DNA from: Rhizobium cauense
Lineage (GTDB): Bacteria > Pseudomonadota > Alphaproteobacteria > Rhizobiales > Rhizobiaceae
Direction: 5' to 3'
NCBI RefSeq assembly: GCF_019511525.1
Contig: NZ_JAEUAT010000012.1
Coordinates: 116,001-180,000, forward strand
Length of the DNA stretch: 64,000 bases
The notes under the pieces are model-generated. The model was given only the letters and a program-made list of their open reading frames with translations. It ran no database searches and was not told where the DNA came from. A program made the position numbers and the translations under genes. Shown here in pieces: positions 1 through 8,445 of the stretch; the stretch's first letter is position 1; each line of letters starts with the position of its first letter.

Positions 1-229
1 AGGTATTCACATAAGTGCCTGAGGCGAGAAGCTGGTTGCTGTCGGTCGTGCGGGTGGTGAAGGTTCCAGCCTGGAACGTGGAGATGATGCCGTTCGGATC
101 CGACCATGAACCCTCAACGCCTGTCTGAGCCGGAGTTGCTGCGACCGGCATCGGGCGTGGCGACGACGTATTGCAAGCAGCCAGGGCTGCAGCGGCGCCA
201 AGAAGGACAAGGAGGGTTCTGATTTTCAT
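1..229 (-). CDS. omp10: Omp10-type outer-membrane lipoprotein, 3' part outside window
   Basis: Reads from an ATG at 229 to the left edge without a stop (76 codons visible). The N-terminus is a lipoprotein signal: MKIRTLL, a short Ala/Leu core, then the lipobox LAAC with Cys at residue 19. The mature part begins with a Pro/Thr-rich stretch and then GVEGSWSDPNGIISTF, which closely resembles the start of the Brucella Omp10 lipoprotein family. It should be lipid-anchored in the outer membrane; its function is not settled. The ribosome site GGGAGAAG lies just before the ATG. It is downstream of the homospermidine synthase gene but separated by a terminator, so it probably has its own promoter in 230-345. 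The symbol rests on N-terminal similarity only. Confidence 0.75.
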   Translation of the reverse strand, partial: MKIRTLLVLLGAAAALAACNTSSPRPMPVAATPAQTGVEGSWSDPNGIISTFQAGTFTTRTTDSNQLLASGTYVNT

Positions 230-348
230 AAGCTTCTCCCGGGGATTCGGAACGAGAACTATCCGTTTGGTTGTGAGACACATGGCGCGGGCCGCCCGGG
301 AAGGCAAGACTTTACGCTCTCCAGGCGGCATTTATACAGCAGGCGTTA

Positions 349-374
349 CAAAAATGCCCGCTTGAGGCGGGCAT
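349..374 (-). terminator. Intrinsic terminator of homospermidine synthase gene
   Basis: The 8-bp arms ATGCCCGC (354-361) and GCGGGCAT (367-374) enclose a 5-nt loop. On the minus strand the stem runs into TTTTT (354-350). It begins 25 bases after the stop of the gene ending at 399. Confidence 0.85.
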
Positions 375-398
375 CTTCGAATGCGGGTTCGGACAGGA

Positions 399-1850
399 TC
401 AGCGAACGAGAATGTTCTTGAACTGCCACGGATCCTTGGCGTCGATCTCTTCCGGGAAGAGACCCGGACGGCCGTCGAGCGGAGTCCAGTCCGTGTAGTG
501 ACCTTCGACCGGGCCGAGATACTGCGCCTGGACGTCCAGGCAGCGCTTGTAGTCGACCTCGTCGGCTTCGACGATGCCGGCATCAGGGTTTTCGAGCGCC
601 CACACCATGCCGGCGAGAACGGCGGAGGTCACCTGCAGGCCGGTTGCGTTCTGGTAAGGCGCGATGCGGCGGGTTTCTTCCAGCGACAGGCGTGAGCCGT
701 ACCAGTAGGCGTTCTTTGCGTGGCCGTAGAGCAGGACGCCGAGTTCGTCGATGCCGTCCTCCAACTCTTTCTCGTCGAGAACGTGTTGAACCGGCTGCGG
801 GTTGCCGCCGTTGCCGAACATCTCATGCATCGAGAGAACCGCGTCGTTCGCCGGATGATAGGCGTAGTGGCAGGTTGGGCGGAAGGTAACTTCGCCGTCC
901 TTGTCGCGAACGGTGAAGAAGTCGGCGATCGAGATCGCCTCGTTGTGGGTTACGAGGAAGCCGTACTGCGGGCCAAGCGTCGGGCACCAGGTGCGAACGC
1001 GGGTGTTGGCGCCGGGCTGCTCGAGGTAGATCGCTGCCTTGCAGCCCTTCTTGTGCTTCTTGCCGTTCTTCGGCATCCAGTTTTCGTGGGTGCCCCAGCC
1101 GAGTTCGGCGGGCTGCAGACCTTCGGAGATGAAGCCTTCGACGGACCAGGTGTTCCAGAAGACGTTCAGCGGCTTCGGATGCTTGGTGCGCTGGGTGTCG
1201 CGCTCTGCGATGTGGATGCCTTTGACGCCGACCTTCTTCATCAGCTTGGCCCAGCCTTCGCGGTCATGCTGATCCGGCTCCTCGAACTTCAGGCCGATGT
1301 CTTTGGCGAGGTTGACGAGCGCCTGCTTGACGAACCACGAGACCATGCCCGGGTTTGCGCCGCATGTCGAAACAGCAGTCGGACCGCCGGGGTTCTTGGC
1401 CTTTTCCTTGCGAAGGGTTTCACGCAGCGCATAGTTGGTGCGGTCGGCGTTCTTCATGCTCTTGTCGAAATAGAAGCCGAGCCAGGGCTCGATAACTGTG
1501 TCGATGTAGAGGGCGCCGAGCTTGCGGCAAAGCTTCATCAGGTCAACGGACCCGGTATCGACGGAAAGATTGACGCAGAAGCCCTGGCCGCCGCCTTCAG
1601 TCAGAAGCGGCTTCAGCAGCTCCTTGTAGTTGTCCTTGGTGACATGAGCCTTGATGTGCTTCACGCCGTGCTTTGCCATGATCTCGGTGTGATCTGCGTC
1701 GTCGCGCGGGTCGATGACAACCATCCGGCTCTTGTCGAATTTGAAGTGGCGCTCGATCAGCGGCAGGGTGCCACGGCCGATGGAGCCAAAGCCGATCATC
1801 ACGATCGGGCCGGTAATTTCGGCATATACCGGGTGGTTGTGTTCTGTCAT
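399..1850 (-). CDS. hss: Homospermidine synthase
   Basis: 483 residues, close to the 477 of the characterised Blastochloris enzyme. It makes sym-homospermidine from putrescine (two putrescine, or putrescine plus spermidine) in an NAD-dependent reaction in the cytoplasm. The Rossmann motif GFGSIGRG is at residues 20-27, followed by VVIDPRDD. The conserved STCGANPGMVSWFVKQA segment and the acidic/aromatic residues typical of the saccharopine-dehydrogenase-like fold are present. Homospermidine is the main polyamine of many rhizobia. The start is preceded by GGAG with a long A-rich spacer. Single-gene unit: a 139-base gap on the 5' side and a terminator on the 3' side. Confidence 0.95.
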   Translation of the reverse strand: MTEHNHPVYAEITGPIVMIGFGSIGRGTLPLIERHFKFDKSRMVVIDPRDDADHTEIMAKHGVKHIKAHVTKDNYKELLKPLLTEGGGQGFCVNLSVDTGSVDLMKLCRKLGALYIDTVIEPWLGFYFDKSMKNADRTNYALRETLRKEKAKNPGGPTAVSTCGANPGMVSWFVKQALVNLAKDIGLKFEEPDQHDREGWAKLMKKVGVKGIHIAERDTQRTKHPKPLNVFWNTWSVEGFISEGLQPAELGWGTHENWMPKNGKKHKKGCKAAIYLEQPGANTRVRTWCPTLGPQYGFLVTHNEAISIADFFTVRDKDGEVTFRPTCHYAYHPANDAVLSMHEMFGNGGNPQPVQHVLDEKELEDGIDELGVLLYGHAKNAYWYGSRLSLEETRRIAPYQNATGLQVTSAVLAGMVWALENPDAGIVEADEVDYKRCLDVQAQYLGPVEGHYTDWTPLDGRPGLFPEEIDAKDPWQFKNILVR

Positions 1851-1989
1851 TCTTTCTTTTCTCCTGTGGAAGGCGACGAAGGCGATAGCCTCTAAGAATT
1901 TATCTGAAAATGCGCAGATAATGCGAGATTACCGGCTCTAACCATAAAACCGCGTCACAATAAAGAGTGTTGGTCCCGGAACGCAACTA

Positions 1990-2856
1990 TCAGACGGGCG
2001 AGAGGGCATCGGCTAGCGCACGAAGCTTGGACGCAAGCTCTGCTTTTTGCAGGGTGAGGCCCTTGTAGGCGGCTTGCTGCTCATCGAGCGCTTCCAGTTG
2101 CTCGGCGAAGCTCGCAGCGAGCCAGCCGGCGCTGGGGTGATGGGCGATCGCGGCGATTGGATCGACATAGACGCGGATTGTGAAGAGGATGTCGCCAGAC
2201 TTGGGCAGCTTGCGCAGCGTCTGGCGCTCAACCCGGGCAAAACGCTCGGCGAGGGTAAAGGCGTCGGCAGAGGGCGGGCGACGGTGCTTGGAAACAGGCA
2301 GGAAGAGATCGTCCGTGATATTGACCGACCAGTTCAGCCTTTCCACCGGCTGTGAAACCTGGAGGTTATCAAAGATGCGGGTGATGAGCGCCGCGTTGCG
2401 GGTGCCTTCGCCAAACCCGGGCACGTCGGCGTGGATCGCCTGCATCGGGCGACCGAACTTCTCCTGCAGCGACCAGGAGGAGGGAAAGGCGACGAAACCA
2501 GCGACAAGATGCCAGCCTTCCTCCTTGCGGCGCATGATGACGAGGTCGTCTTGCACCAGCAGCCCGGCGCGCAGGAGGGGTGGGGTGTTGCAGTCGGTCG
2601 CGTCGTCCGAAAGCCCGGGATGGCGCTCGGCAAGGTGAGCCCGGAGGAGATCGTAAGCCTCTTGTTGTGCCTCTTCGGTTCCGTCCTCGGCCACGAAGAT
2701 CTCATCGCGATGGGCGTCGAGGAGCCTTCGCTTTTCGCCGACATAGCGCCCCCAATCGTCGTCCGGTTCGATCCAGCGGGCGAGATCGAGCGGCATCAAG
2801 CCGATGGTGAATGGGCGGGCGGAACCGTCATAGGGCGTGTAGATCGGAAGCGTCAT
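1990..2856 (-). CDS. DUF3445 protein (heme-dependent oxidative N-demethylase family)
   Basis: 288 residues. The whole protein matches DUF3445, the family that includes the heme-binding subunit of heme-dependent oxidative N-demethylase. Recognisable pieces are the N-terminal IGLMPLD segment, the LRAHLAERHPG region, the central VAGFVAFPSSWSLQEKFG block and RKLPKSGDILFTIRVYVDP near residue 220. Rhizobial members usually stand without the other demethylase subunits, and none are encoded here, so the substrate is unknown. It is the last gene of a three-gene minus-strand unit (YCII protein, NTF2-like protein, this gene), 9 bases after the NTF2-like stop. Confidence 0.8.
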   Translation of the reverse strand: MTLPIYTPYDGSARPFTIGLMPLDLARWIEPDDDWGRYVGEKRRLLDAHRDEIFVAEDGTEEAQQEAYDLLRAHLAERHPGLSDDATDCNTPPLLRAGLLVQDDLVIMRRKEEGWHLVAGFVAFPSSWSLQEKFGRPMQAIHADVPGFGEGTRNAALITRIFDNLQVSQPVERLNWSVNITDDLFLPVSKHRRPPSADAFTLAERFARVERQTLRKLPKSGDILFTIRVYVDPIAAIAHHPSAGWLAASFAEQLEALDEQQAAYKGLTLQKAELASKLRALADALSPV

Positions 2857-2865
2857 GACGGCACT

Positions 2866-3234
2866 CTATCCGGTCAACGTCCCCTGATGGAAGACCATGC
2901 GCCACTCGCCATCGGCATCATGGCGCCAGATGGAACTGCGCAGCGATCTGACCGGCGGACCAGCCGGGACATTCCGTGTCGCCCGGTAGGTGACGAGCGC
3001 CAGGTCGGATGCGAGCAATCGCAGCTCGAAGTCCGTCAATGTGCGTGTCGTCCCATCCGGCGGCTCTGCGAGCAGGTCGGCGACGACGTCCCCGTATCCA
3101 TAGAGGCGACCGGATGCACCGATTTCCCTGAACTCAGGCGAGAGAAGAGACGCAAGCGCTGTCACGGAGGCGCGGATCTCAGGCTCGAATAGCCGCTGTT
3201 CCAGAGATTGAAGATGTTCGGTGAGGTCGCTCAT
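2866..3234 (-). CDS. NTF2-like/DUF4440 protein
   Basis: 122 residues. It has the small alpha+beta NTF2-like fold of the DUF4440/SnoaL group: an N-terminal amphipathic helix (LQSLEQRLFEPE), a LSPEFREIGASGRLYG segment, and C-terminal strands ending WRMVFHQGTLTG. The family includes both small-molecule-binding proteins and enzymes, and no catalytic dyad is obvious, so I give no reaction. AGGAACGGC precedes the ATG. It lies between the YCII gene (20 bases upstream) and the DUF3445 gene (9 bases downstream), so all three are probably co-transcribed. Confidence 0.75.
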   Translation of the reverse strand: MSDLTEHLQSLEQRLFEPEIRASVTALASLLSPEFREIGASGRLYGYGDVVADLLAEPPDGTTRTLTDFELRLLASDLALVTYRATRNVPAGPPVRSLRSSIWRHDADGEWRMVFHQGTLTG

Positions 3235-3254
3235 GCCGTTCCTGTCGTGGTCGT

Positions 3255-3539
3255 TCAGCTCTTCAGGAGATCCAGCCCTTCGGCCGTGGTCGTGATGGCT
3301 ACCTCGGTGATTTCGTATTCGGCGACGCCATGCACCGTGAACGGGTCCTCGGCGACATAGGCTTCGATTTCGGCGCGCTGACCGATCGCAAGGACGACAC
3401 CGCCGGTGCGCGGCACTTTGCGGCCGGAGGCGAGGAACCAGCCCTTTGCATAGCCTTCCCTGACCCAGGCCATATGCGGCTCCATGTGCTTGTCGGCTTC
3501 CTCGTTCGGCTTCACGTAAGTCAGGGCGAGGATGAACAT
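3255..3539 (-). CDS. YCII-domain protein
   Basis: 94 residues from the ATG at 3539, preceded by AAAGGAAA. A longer reading frame extends upstream, but it runs into the region divergent with the diguanylate cyclase gene and has no comparable ribosome site. The protein is a single YCII domain: MFILALTYVKP, a His-containing PHMAWVREGYAKGWFLASG segment, then the conserved VAEDPFTVHGVAEYEI. YCII proteins have a ferredoxin-like fold with a His/Asp pair and an unknown, possibly enzymatic, role. First gene of the operon with the NTF2-like and DUF3445 genes. Confidence 0.85.
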   Translation of the reverse strand: MFILALTYVKPNEEADKHMEPHMAWVREGYAKGWFLASGRKVPRTGGVVLAIGQRAEIEAYVAEDPFTVHGVAEYEITEVAITTTAEGLDLLKS

Positions 3540-3670
3540 TGCAGAATTTCCTTTCAGGGCGTTGCGTTCCGACGTATGTGAATATTCAATTGCCGTGGAG
3601 CCATCCATATTCTTTTTAGAATTCTGCTCCAAAGTGCGAACCGTTAAGTCAGCACGCCCGGAACAATCGG

Positions 3671-4579
3671 ATGAACCAGATATCTGAGCGGCTTGCCGAG
3701 TTGCAGGAAAACAGTGCCGTCCTGATCGCCCTCTACGATCAGGAGGATCGACTGCGTTATGCAAATCCGGCCTTTCGTTCGACCTACGCCATCGAACCAG
3801 ATGAAACGCCCCTGTGGTCGGAACTGATGCGGCGCAACACGCGCGCCGGCAAGGGGACGATCATTCGCACCGCCGATTTCGAGGTGTGGCTCGTTTCCGC
3901 GCAATCGCGCCGGGGCAAGCTGCCGTTCAGGGCTTTCGAAACCGATGTCGTCGATGGGCGCTGGTTCTGGATGACGGAGACAGTGCAGAAAGATGGCTGG
4001 ATGCTTTGCATCGCCAGCGACATCACGCATCTGAAGCAGAGCGAGCGCGATGTGCGACAGGACCGTGACTTTGCGCTGCGGGCCTCGCAGACGGATGAAC
4101 TCACCAGCATCTCCAACCGCCGCTTCATGATGGCTGCGCTGGAAAGCCTGATCGCGCGGCAAGACTCCGCCAATCCCGATATTGCCGGCTGCATCTGCAT
4201 CATCGATCTCGACTTCTTCAAACGCATCAACGACGTCTACGGTCATCAGTTCGGTGACGATGTGCTGATTGATTTTTCCCGTCGCGTGCAGCCGGTCATC
4301 CGCCGGCGTGACAGTTTCGGGCGGATCGGCGGTGAGGAGTTCATGCTGATCCTGCCGGATACGACCCTGGCGCAGGCCGAGCTGATCATCGAGCGCATCA
4401 TCGCAATGGTGCGTGTAGCCAGTCCGATCCCGGCCGCACCGTCCTTCTCTTATACCTGCTCGGCGGGATTGGCCGAGTTGCGATCCGGCGAGACGGCGCG
4501 TGAGGTCTATGCCCGTGCGGACGAAGCCTTGTATATCGCCAAGCAAAGCGGCAGGGACCGGCTGAAGATCGTGGCCTAG
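3671..4579 (+). CDS. PAS-GGDEF diguanylate cyclase
   Basis: 302 residues. Residues about 10-120 form a PAS-like sensor (YDQEDRLRYANPAFRSTY, then RWFWMTETVQKDG). A short helix joins this to a GGDEF domain at about 135-300. The active-site loop is RIGGEEF with GGEEF at 220-224, so the domain should make cyclic di-GMP from two GTP. The metal/phosphate segment IIDLDFFKRINDVYGH is intact. No inhibitory RxxD five residues before the loop is evident. There is no signal peptide or membrane helix, so it is cytosolic. Divergent from the YCII operon; its stop overlaps that of the pabC-like gene by 3-4 bases in convergent orientation. Confidence 0.9.
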   Translation: MNQISERLAELQENSAVLIALYDQEDRLRYANPAFRSTYAIEPDETPLWSELMRRNTRAGKGTIIRTADFEVWLVSAQSRRGKLPFRAFETDVVDGRWFWMTETVQKDGWMLCIASDITHLKQSERDVRQDRDFALRASQTDELTSISNRRFMMAALESLIARQDSANPDIAGCICIIDLDFFKRINDVYGHQFGDDVLIDFSRRVQPVIRRRDSFGRIGGEEFMLILPDTTLAQAELIIERIIAMVRVASPIPAAPSFSYTCSAGLAELRSGETAREVYARADEALYIAKQSGRDRLKIVA

Positions 4580-5202
4580 CCGACGATCCGGGCCGGGATC
4601 AGCCCGCGCAGCGAATTGCCCATGTAGAGCTTTCCGGTCATCAGATCGTCTACGGAGATTCGTCCAACGCGGGCCTTGCGTTGGCAAATCAGTTCCGTGC
4701 GCAAGACGCCTGATAGCAGGCCGCAGGAAATCGGCGGCGTGCGCAGCGTGCCCGAACCGTCATCGAGGAAGGCCGAGGTGATCGTACCTTCGCAGACCTC
4801 GCCGCGCTCGTTCAGAAGCAGAACTTCGTCGGCTTCGGACGCCGGATATTCTGCGCGCGCAGTCTCGTAAACGTCGCGGCGTGTCGTCTTCATTCGCAGC
4901 AGTTTATCGGCGGAATCGAGACGGGTTTTGGCAATCCGGACCTTCCATGTGATGCCCTCCGGTATCGGTGCGAAAGGCGCAGCAGTGACCTCGATTTGCC
5001 CCAGTCGATCAAGCGTCAACCGCATTCGCAGGGCCGTCGTGGCGCCGGCAACCGCCTCTTCCAGTTTCGCGGCAGCGCCTGTTGGCTCGGGAAAGCCGGT
5101 GCGGCGGGCGGAGCGGGAAAGGCGGGCAAGATGCAGACGCAGCCTGACGAAACCAATTTCCGGCTCCCAGCGCAGTGTTTCGATCAGCGAGAAGTCGTTC
5201 AT
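4576..5202 (-). CDS. pabC: Class IV aminotransferase, aminodeoxychorismate lyase-like
   Basis: 208 residues from the ATG at 5202, which overlaps the pabB stop in an ATGA, indicating translational coupling. It belongs to the PLP fold-type IV family. The likely PLP lysine is in LLRMKTTRRDVYE, and the E-x-x-x-x-S signature is in LNERGEVCEGTITSAF. It is shorter than ilvE-type members (about 270-300 residues), as is usual for rhizobial PabC-like proteins encoded after pabB. The expected reaction is conversion of 4-amino-4-deoxychorismate to p-aminobenzoate and pyruvate for folate. Function rests mainly on the pabB coupling. Confidence 0.8.
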   Translation of the reverse strand: MNDFSLIETLRWEPEIGFVRLRLHLARLSRSARRTGFPEPTGAAAKLEEAVAGATTALRMRLTLDRLGQIEVTAAPFAPIPEGITWKVRIAKTRLDSADKLLRMKTTRRDVYETARAEYPASEADEVLLLNERGEVCEGTITSAFLDDGSGTLRTPPISCGLLSGVLRTELICQRKARVGRISVDDLMTGKLYMGNSLRGLIPARIVG

Positions 5203-6359
5203 CGCGCGATCTCCTGATCGCCGATCGCAAACCGCGCCTTCAGCAGGCATTCCTCGTATTCCGCTTCGGCGGTGGAATCGAAGACGATGCCGCCGCCGAC
5301 GTTGAAGACCGCCTTGCCATCGGAAAAGACGCTGATAGTGCGGATCGCGACGGAAAAGCGCATGGCGCCTGATGGAGCAATCATACCGATCGCGCCGCAA
5401 TAGGCGTCGCGTGGTGTGTCTTCCAGCGTGTGCAGGATCTGCATGGCACTAAGTTTTGGAGCGCCGGTGATCGATCCGCAGGGAAAGAGGGCAGCGAAGA
5501 TATCGCGGATAGTCAGGTCCGGGAGGAGTTTCGCCTGCACGTGGCTGACCATCTGGTGCACGGTCGGATAGGTCTCGATGTCGAAGAGTTTCGGCACATC
5601 AAGGGTGCCGACCTCTGCGATGCGCGAGATGTCGTTGCGCAGCAGGTCGACGATCATGCGGTTTTCGGCCTGGGTTTTGACGTCCTCGCGCATCGCGGCG
5701 ATGATCGCTGCGTCCTCGGCATCATCGGCGCCGCGTTTTGCCGTTCCCTTCATCGGGTGCGTTTCGATCCAGCCTTCCTCGTCGGTGCGGAAGAAGAGTT
5801 CGGGCGAGCGCGAAAGCAGGATGGGGCCGCCGAGATCGACCAGCGCGCCGTATTTCACCGGCTGCCTTGAAATCAGCGACCAGAAGGCCGCGCGCGGATC
5901 GCCGTCCCAGCGGGCGGTGATCGGCATGGTGAGGTTTGCCTGGTAGCAGTCGCCCTGCCGCAGGTGCCAATGCAGGCGGTCGAAGCGCTCTTTATATGTA
6001 GCAAAATCCCAGCCGGCCCTGGGGTCGCTCAGGAACTCACCGTTCTCGGTGCGCTGTTTCGGCTGGGAAAGCGGGTGGGTATCGGCTTCGGGCGCTTCGA
6101 AGATGCCGAAGGCCAGCAGCGGCGTCTCCCGGCATTCCGGCAGAAATGCCGCCAGCTTTTCTTCGAAGAGATAGCCCGCCTCATAGGCCATGTAGCCCGC
6201 CAGCCATTTGCCTGCGGCTTTTGCTTCTTCCATTCGGGCAAGGCCGGCAAGGAACTCGGCGCGCGTCCGGGCGATGATGATCTCCGACGGATCGGAAAAG
6301 AGCATCACTTGCCCGGTCGTGTCATCCCGGAACAGAACGTAGCGTTCAGCCTTGGTCAT
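5199..6359 (-). CDS. pabB: Aminodeoxychorismate synthase component I
   Basis: 386 residues of the chorismate-binding family (anthranilate synthase component I/PabB). With a glutaminase partner it converts chorismate to 4-amino-4-deoxychorismate. Seen are an N-terminal beta-sandwich part (GKWLAGYMAYEAGYLFE), the HPMKGTAKRG segment containing the lysine that marks the PabB active site, RMIVDLLRNDISR, the FPCGSITGAPK motif and the C-terminal GGGIVFDSTAEAEYEE. The start has AAAGGCAGGC before the ATG. No pabA is adjacent; the glutaminase must be encoded elsewhere. It lies 21 bases after pepF and overlaps the pabC-like gene by 4 bases. Confidence 0.92.
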   Translation of the reverse strand: MTKAERYVLFRDDTTGQVMLFSDPSEIIIARTRAEFLAGLARMEEAKAAGKWLAGYMAYEAGYLFEEKLAAFLPECRETPLLAFGIFEAPEADTHPLSQPKQRTENGEFLSDPRAGWDFATYKERFDRLHWHLRQGDCYQANLTMPITARWDGDPRAAFWSLISRQPVKYGALVDLGGPILLSRSPELFFRTDEEGWIETHPMKGTAKRGADDAEDAAIIAAMREDVKTQAENRMIVDLLRNDISRIAEVGTLDVPKLFDIETYPTVHQMVSHVQAKLLPDLTIRDIFAALFPCGSITGAPKLSAMQILHTLEDTPRDAYCGAIGMIAPSGAMRFSVAIRTISVFSDGKAVFNVGGGIVFDSTAEAEYEECLLKARFAIGDQEIAR

Positions 6360-6380
6360 GCCTGCCTTTGGATCGAGAGC

Positions 6381-8240
6381 TTATGCGCTCTTATCAAGCG
6401 CTTCCAATTCGTCGATCAGCCCTTCGATCATCGACAACCCCTTGCTCCAGAACGACGGATCGGTGGCATCGAGGCCGAACGGCTTCAGGAGTTCGGAATG
6501 ATGCTTGGTGCCGCCGGCCTTCAGAAGCTCGAAATACTTCTCCTGGAAGCCCTTGTCGGCCTTCTGGTAGACGGCATAGAGCGAGTTCACCAGGCAATCA
6601 CCGAAGGCATAGGCGTAGACGTAGAAGGGCGAGTGGATGAAGTGCGGGATATAGGCCCAGTAGGTCTCGTAGCCTTCCGAGATCTTGATCGCCGGCCCGA
6701 GGCTTTCCGACTGCACCGAGAGCCAGAGTTCGCCGATATCCTCCGATGTCAGTTCGCCGGCCTTGCGGGCGGTGTGGACCTTGCGCTCGAATTCATAGAA
6801 GGCGATCTGGCGCACGACCGTATTGATCATGTCCTCGACCTTCTGGGCAAGCATCGCCTTGCGCTCACGCTTGTCCTTTGTCTTGTCGAGGAGGGCGCGG
6901 AAGGTCAGCATCTCGCCGAAGACGGATGCGGTTTCTGCGAGCGTCAATGGCGTCTGGCACATCAGCGCGCCCTGCGAGCCGGCGAGAACCTGATGGACGC
7001 CGTGGCCAAGTTCGTGAGCGAGCGTCATCACGTCGCGCGGCTTGCCGAGATAGTTGACGAGCACATAGGGATGCGCCGACGGAACCGTCGGATGGGCGAA
7101 GGCGCCGGGTGCCTTACCCGGGCGAACGGGGGCGTCGATCCACTGCTCGTCGAAGAAGCGCTTGGCGATCGCCGCCATCTCGGGCGCGAAGTTGCCGTAG
7201 GCGGAGAGAACCGTGTCCTTCGCCTCGCTCCAGGGAATGACGGCATTGGAGGTTTCCGGCAGCGGGGCGTTGCGGTCCCAGAAATTCATCTGGTCCATGC
7301 CGAGCCATTTTGCCTTCATCTTGTAGTAGCGGTGCGAGAGGCGGGGATAGGCTTCCTTGACGGCAGCCGCCAGCGCATCGACGACGTCGCGCTCGACGCG
7401 GTTGGCAAGGTGCCTGCTGTCGGCAATGTCCTCGAAGCCGCGCCAGCGGTCGGAGATGTCCTTGTCCTTGGCGAGCGTATTGGTGATGAGCGTGAAGATG
7501 CGCAGGTTTTCCTTGAAGGTCTGCGCCAGCGCCATCGCGCCCTTGCGGCGGATCTCCGGATCCTTTTCCTGCAGCATGTTCAGCGTGACTTCGAGCGGCA
7601 GCTTCTCGCCGTCGACGTCAAAGCGAAGCTCGGCCATCGTCTCGTCGAACAGGCGGTTGAAGGCGGCGGCCGATGTCATCGACTTTTCCAGGAACAGCTG
7701 TTCCAGCTTGTCTTCCAGCTGGTAGGGCTTGTCCTTGCGCAGGTCGACGAGCCAGGGGCGGTAGTGGCCGGCATCCAGGTCGTTTGCCATGCAGGCATCG
7801 ATGACGGCGTCGTCGATGCGGTTGAGCTCGAGCGCGAAAAACAACAGGTGGCTGGAGAACTCGGTGATCTTCGCCTGGGCGTCACCATAGAGCTTGCCGT
7901 TCACCGGGTTTGATGTGTCGGAAAAATAGGTGAGGCCGGCAAACGAGCCGAGGCGTCCGATGATATCGTCCAACGCCTCGTATTCCTTCAGTGCCTGACC
8001 AATGCCCTCGGCACCTTTTTTGGTCGCGGCGTCGGCGAGCTTGCCCTTCCACTTCTCTTCGAAGGCGATTGCCTGCTTTCCGGCTTTTTCCATGTCGCCG
8101 GTGAAGGCCGTGGACGTTGCGGAGGGGTAGAGATCCTGCAGCTTCCAGGTCGGCAGATCGCCGAGAGCGGCGTCGGTCGCGGAGGCAGCAGAACTTGCCG
8201 AAAAATTAATGGCGGTGCCGGAGAGCGGGTTTTTCATCAT
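6381..8240 (-). CDS. pepF: M3-family oligoendopeptidase F
   Basis: 619 residues, the usual length. The zinc site HELGHGVHQ is at about residue 409, with the second glutamate in the downstream helix LAETASVFGEMLTF. The N-terminal helical half (WKLQDLYPSATSTAF) is typical of the pepF/M3 family. It cleaves short peptides in the cytoplasm; there is no signal peptide. GAGGACTCCG precedes an ATGATG; the first ATG is taken. The pabB gene starts 21 bases after the stop, so the three genes probably form one transcript, although peptide turnover and folate synthesis are not an obvious functional pair. Confidence 0.93.
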   Translation of the reverse strand: MMKNPLSGTAINFSASSAASATDAALGDLPTWKLQDLYPSATSTAFTGDMEKAGKQAIAFEEKWKGKLADAATKKGAEGIGQALKEYEALDDIIGRLGSFAGLTYFSDTSNPVNGKLYGDAQAKITEFSSHLLFFALELNRIDDAVIDACMANDLDAGHYRPWLVDLRKDKPYQLEDKLEQLFLEKSMTSAAAFNRLFDETMAELRFDVDGEKLPLEVTLNMLQEKDPEIRRKGAMALAQTFKENLRIFTLITNTLAKDKDISDRWRGFEDIADSRHLANRVERDVVDALAAAVKEAYPRLSHRYYKMKAKWLGMDQMNFWDRNAPLPETSNAVIPWSEAKDTVLSAYGNFAPEMAAIAKRFFDEQWIDAPVRPGKAPGAFAHPTVPSAHPYVLVNYLGKPRDVMTLAHELGHGVHQVLAGSQGALMCQTPLTLAETASVFGEMLTFRALLDKTKDKRERKAMLAQKVEDMINTVVRQIAFYEFERKVHTARKAGELTSEDIGELWLSVQSESLGPAIKISEGYETYWAYIPHFIHSPFYVYAYAFGDCLVNSLYAVYQKADKGFQEKYFELLKAGGTKHHSELLKPFGLDATDPSFWSKGLSMIEGLIDELEALDKSA

Positions 8241-8445
8241 CGGAGTCCTCTTCCTCTTTTGCGACAGGCTTGACTGTCTATGCCGCTAAAGGCTTGGCAT
8301 CAAGGGGCTTTCGGCTGCCCACAAGCTCCGTTTCGGGTCGGATTCGGGTTCGTCACAAACGTTAAAATGCAATTGTTTCTCAAAACAGGATGTTCAAGCC
8401 TTTCTGCCAGAGTGCGTCTCAGGTTTCGCATGAAGTGAGGCAGCA

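Noticed and set aside
720..1895. Long plus-strand open frame opposite homospermidine synthase
   Set aside because: Antisense to a full-length recognised enzyme; no family resemblance.
5964..7913. Long open frame on the plus strand opposite pepF and pabB (about 649 codons)
   Set aside because: It is antisense to two well-conserved genes, lacks any recognisable motif, and long antisense frames are common in GC-rich DNA.
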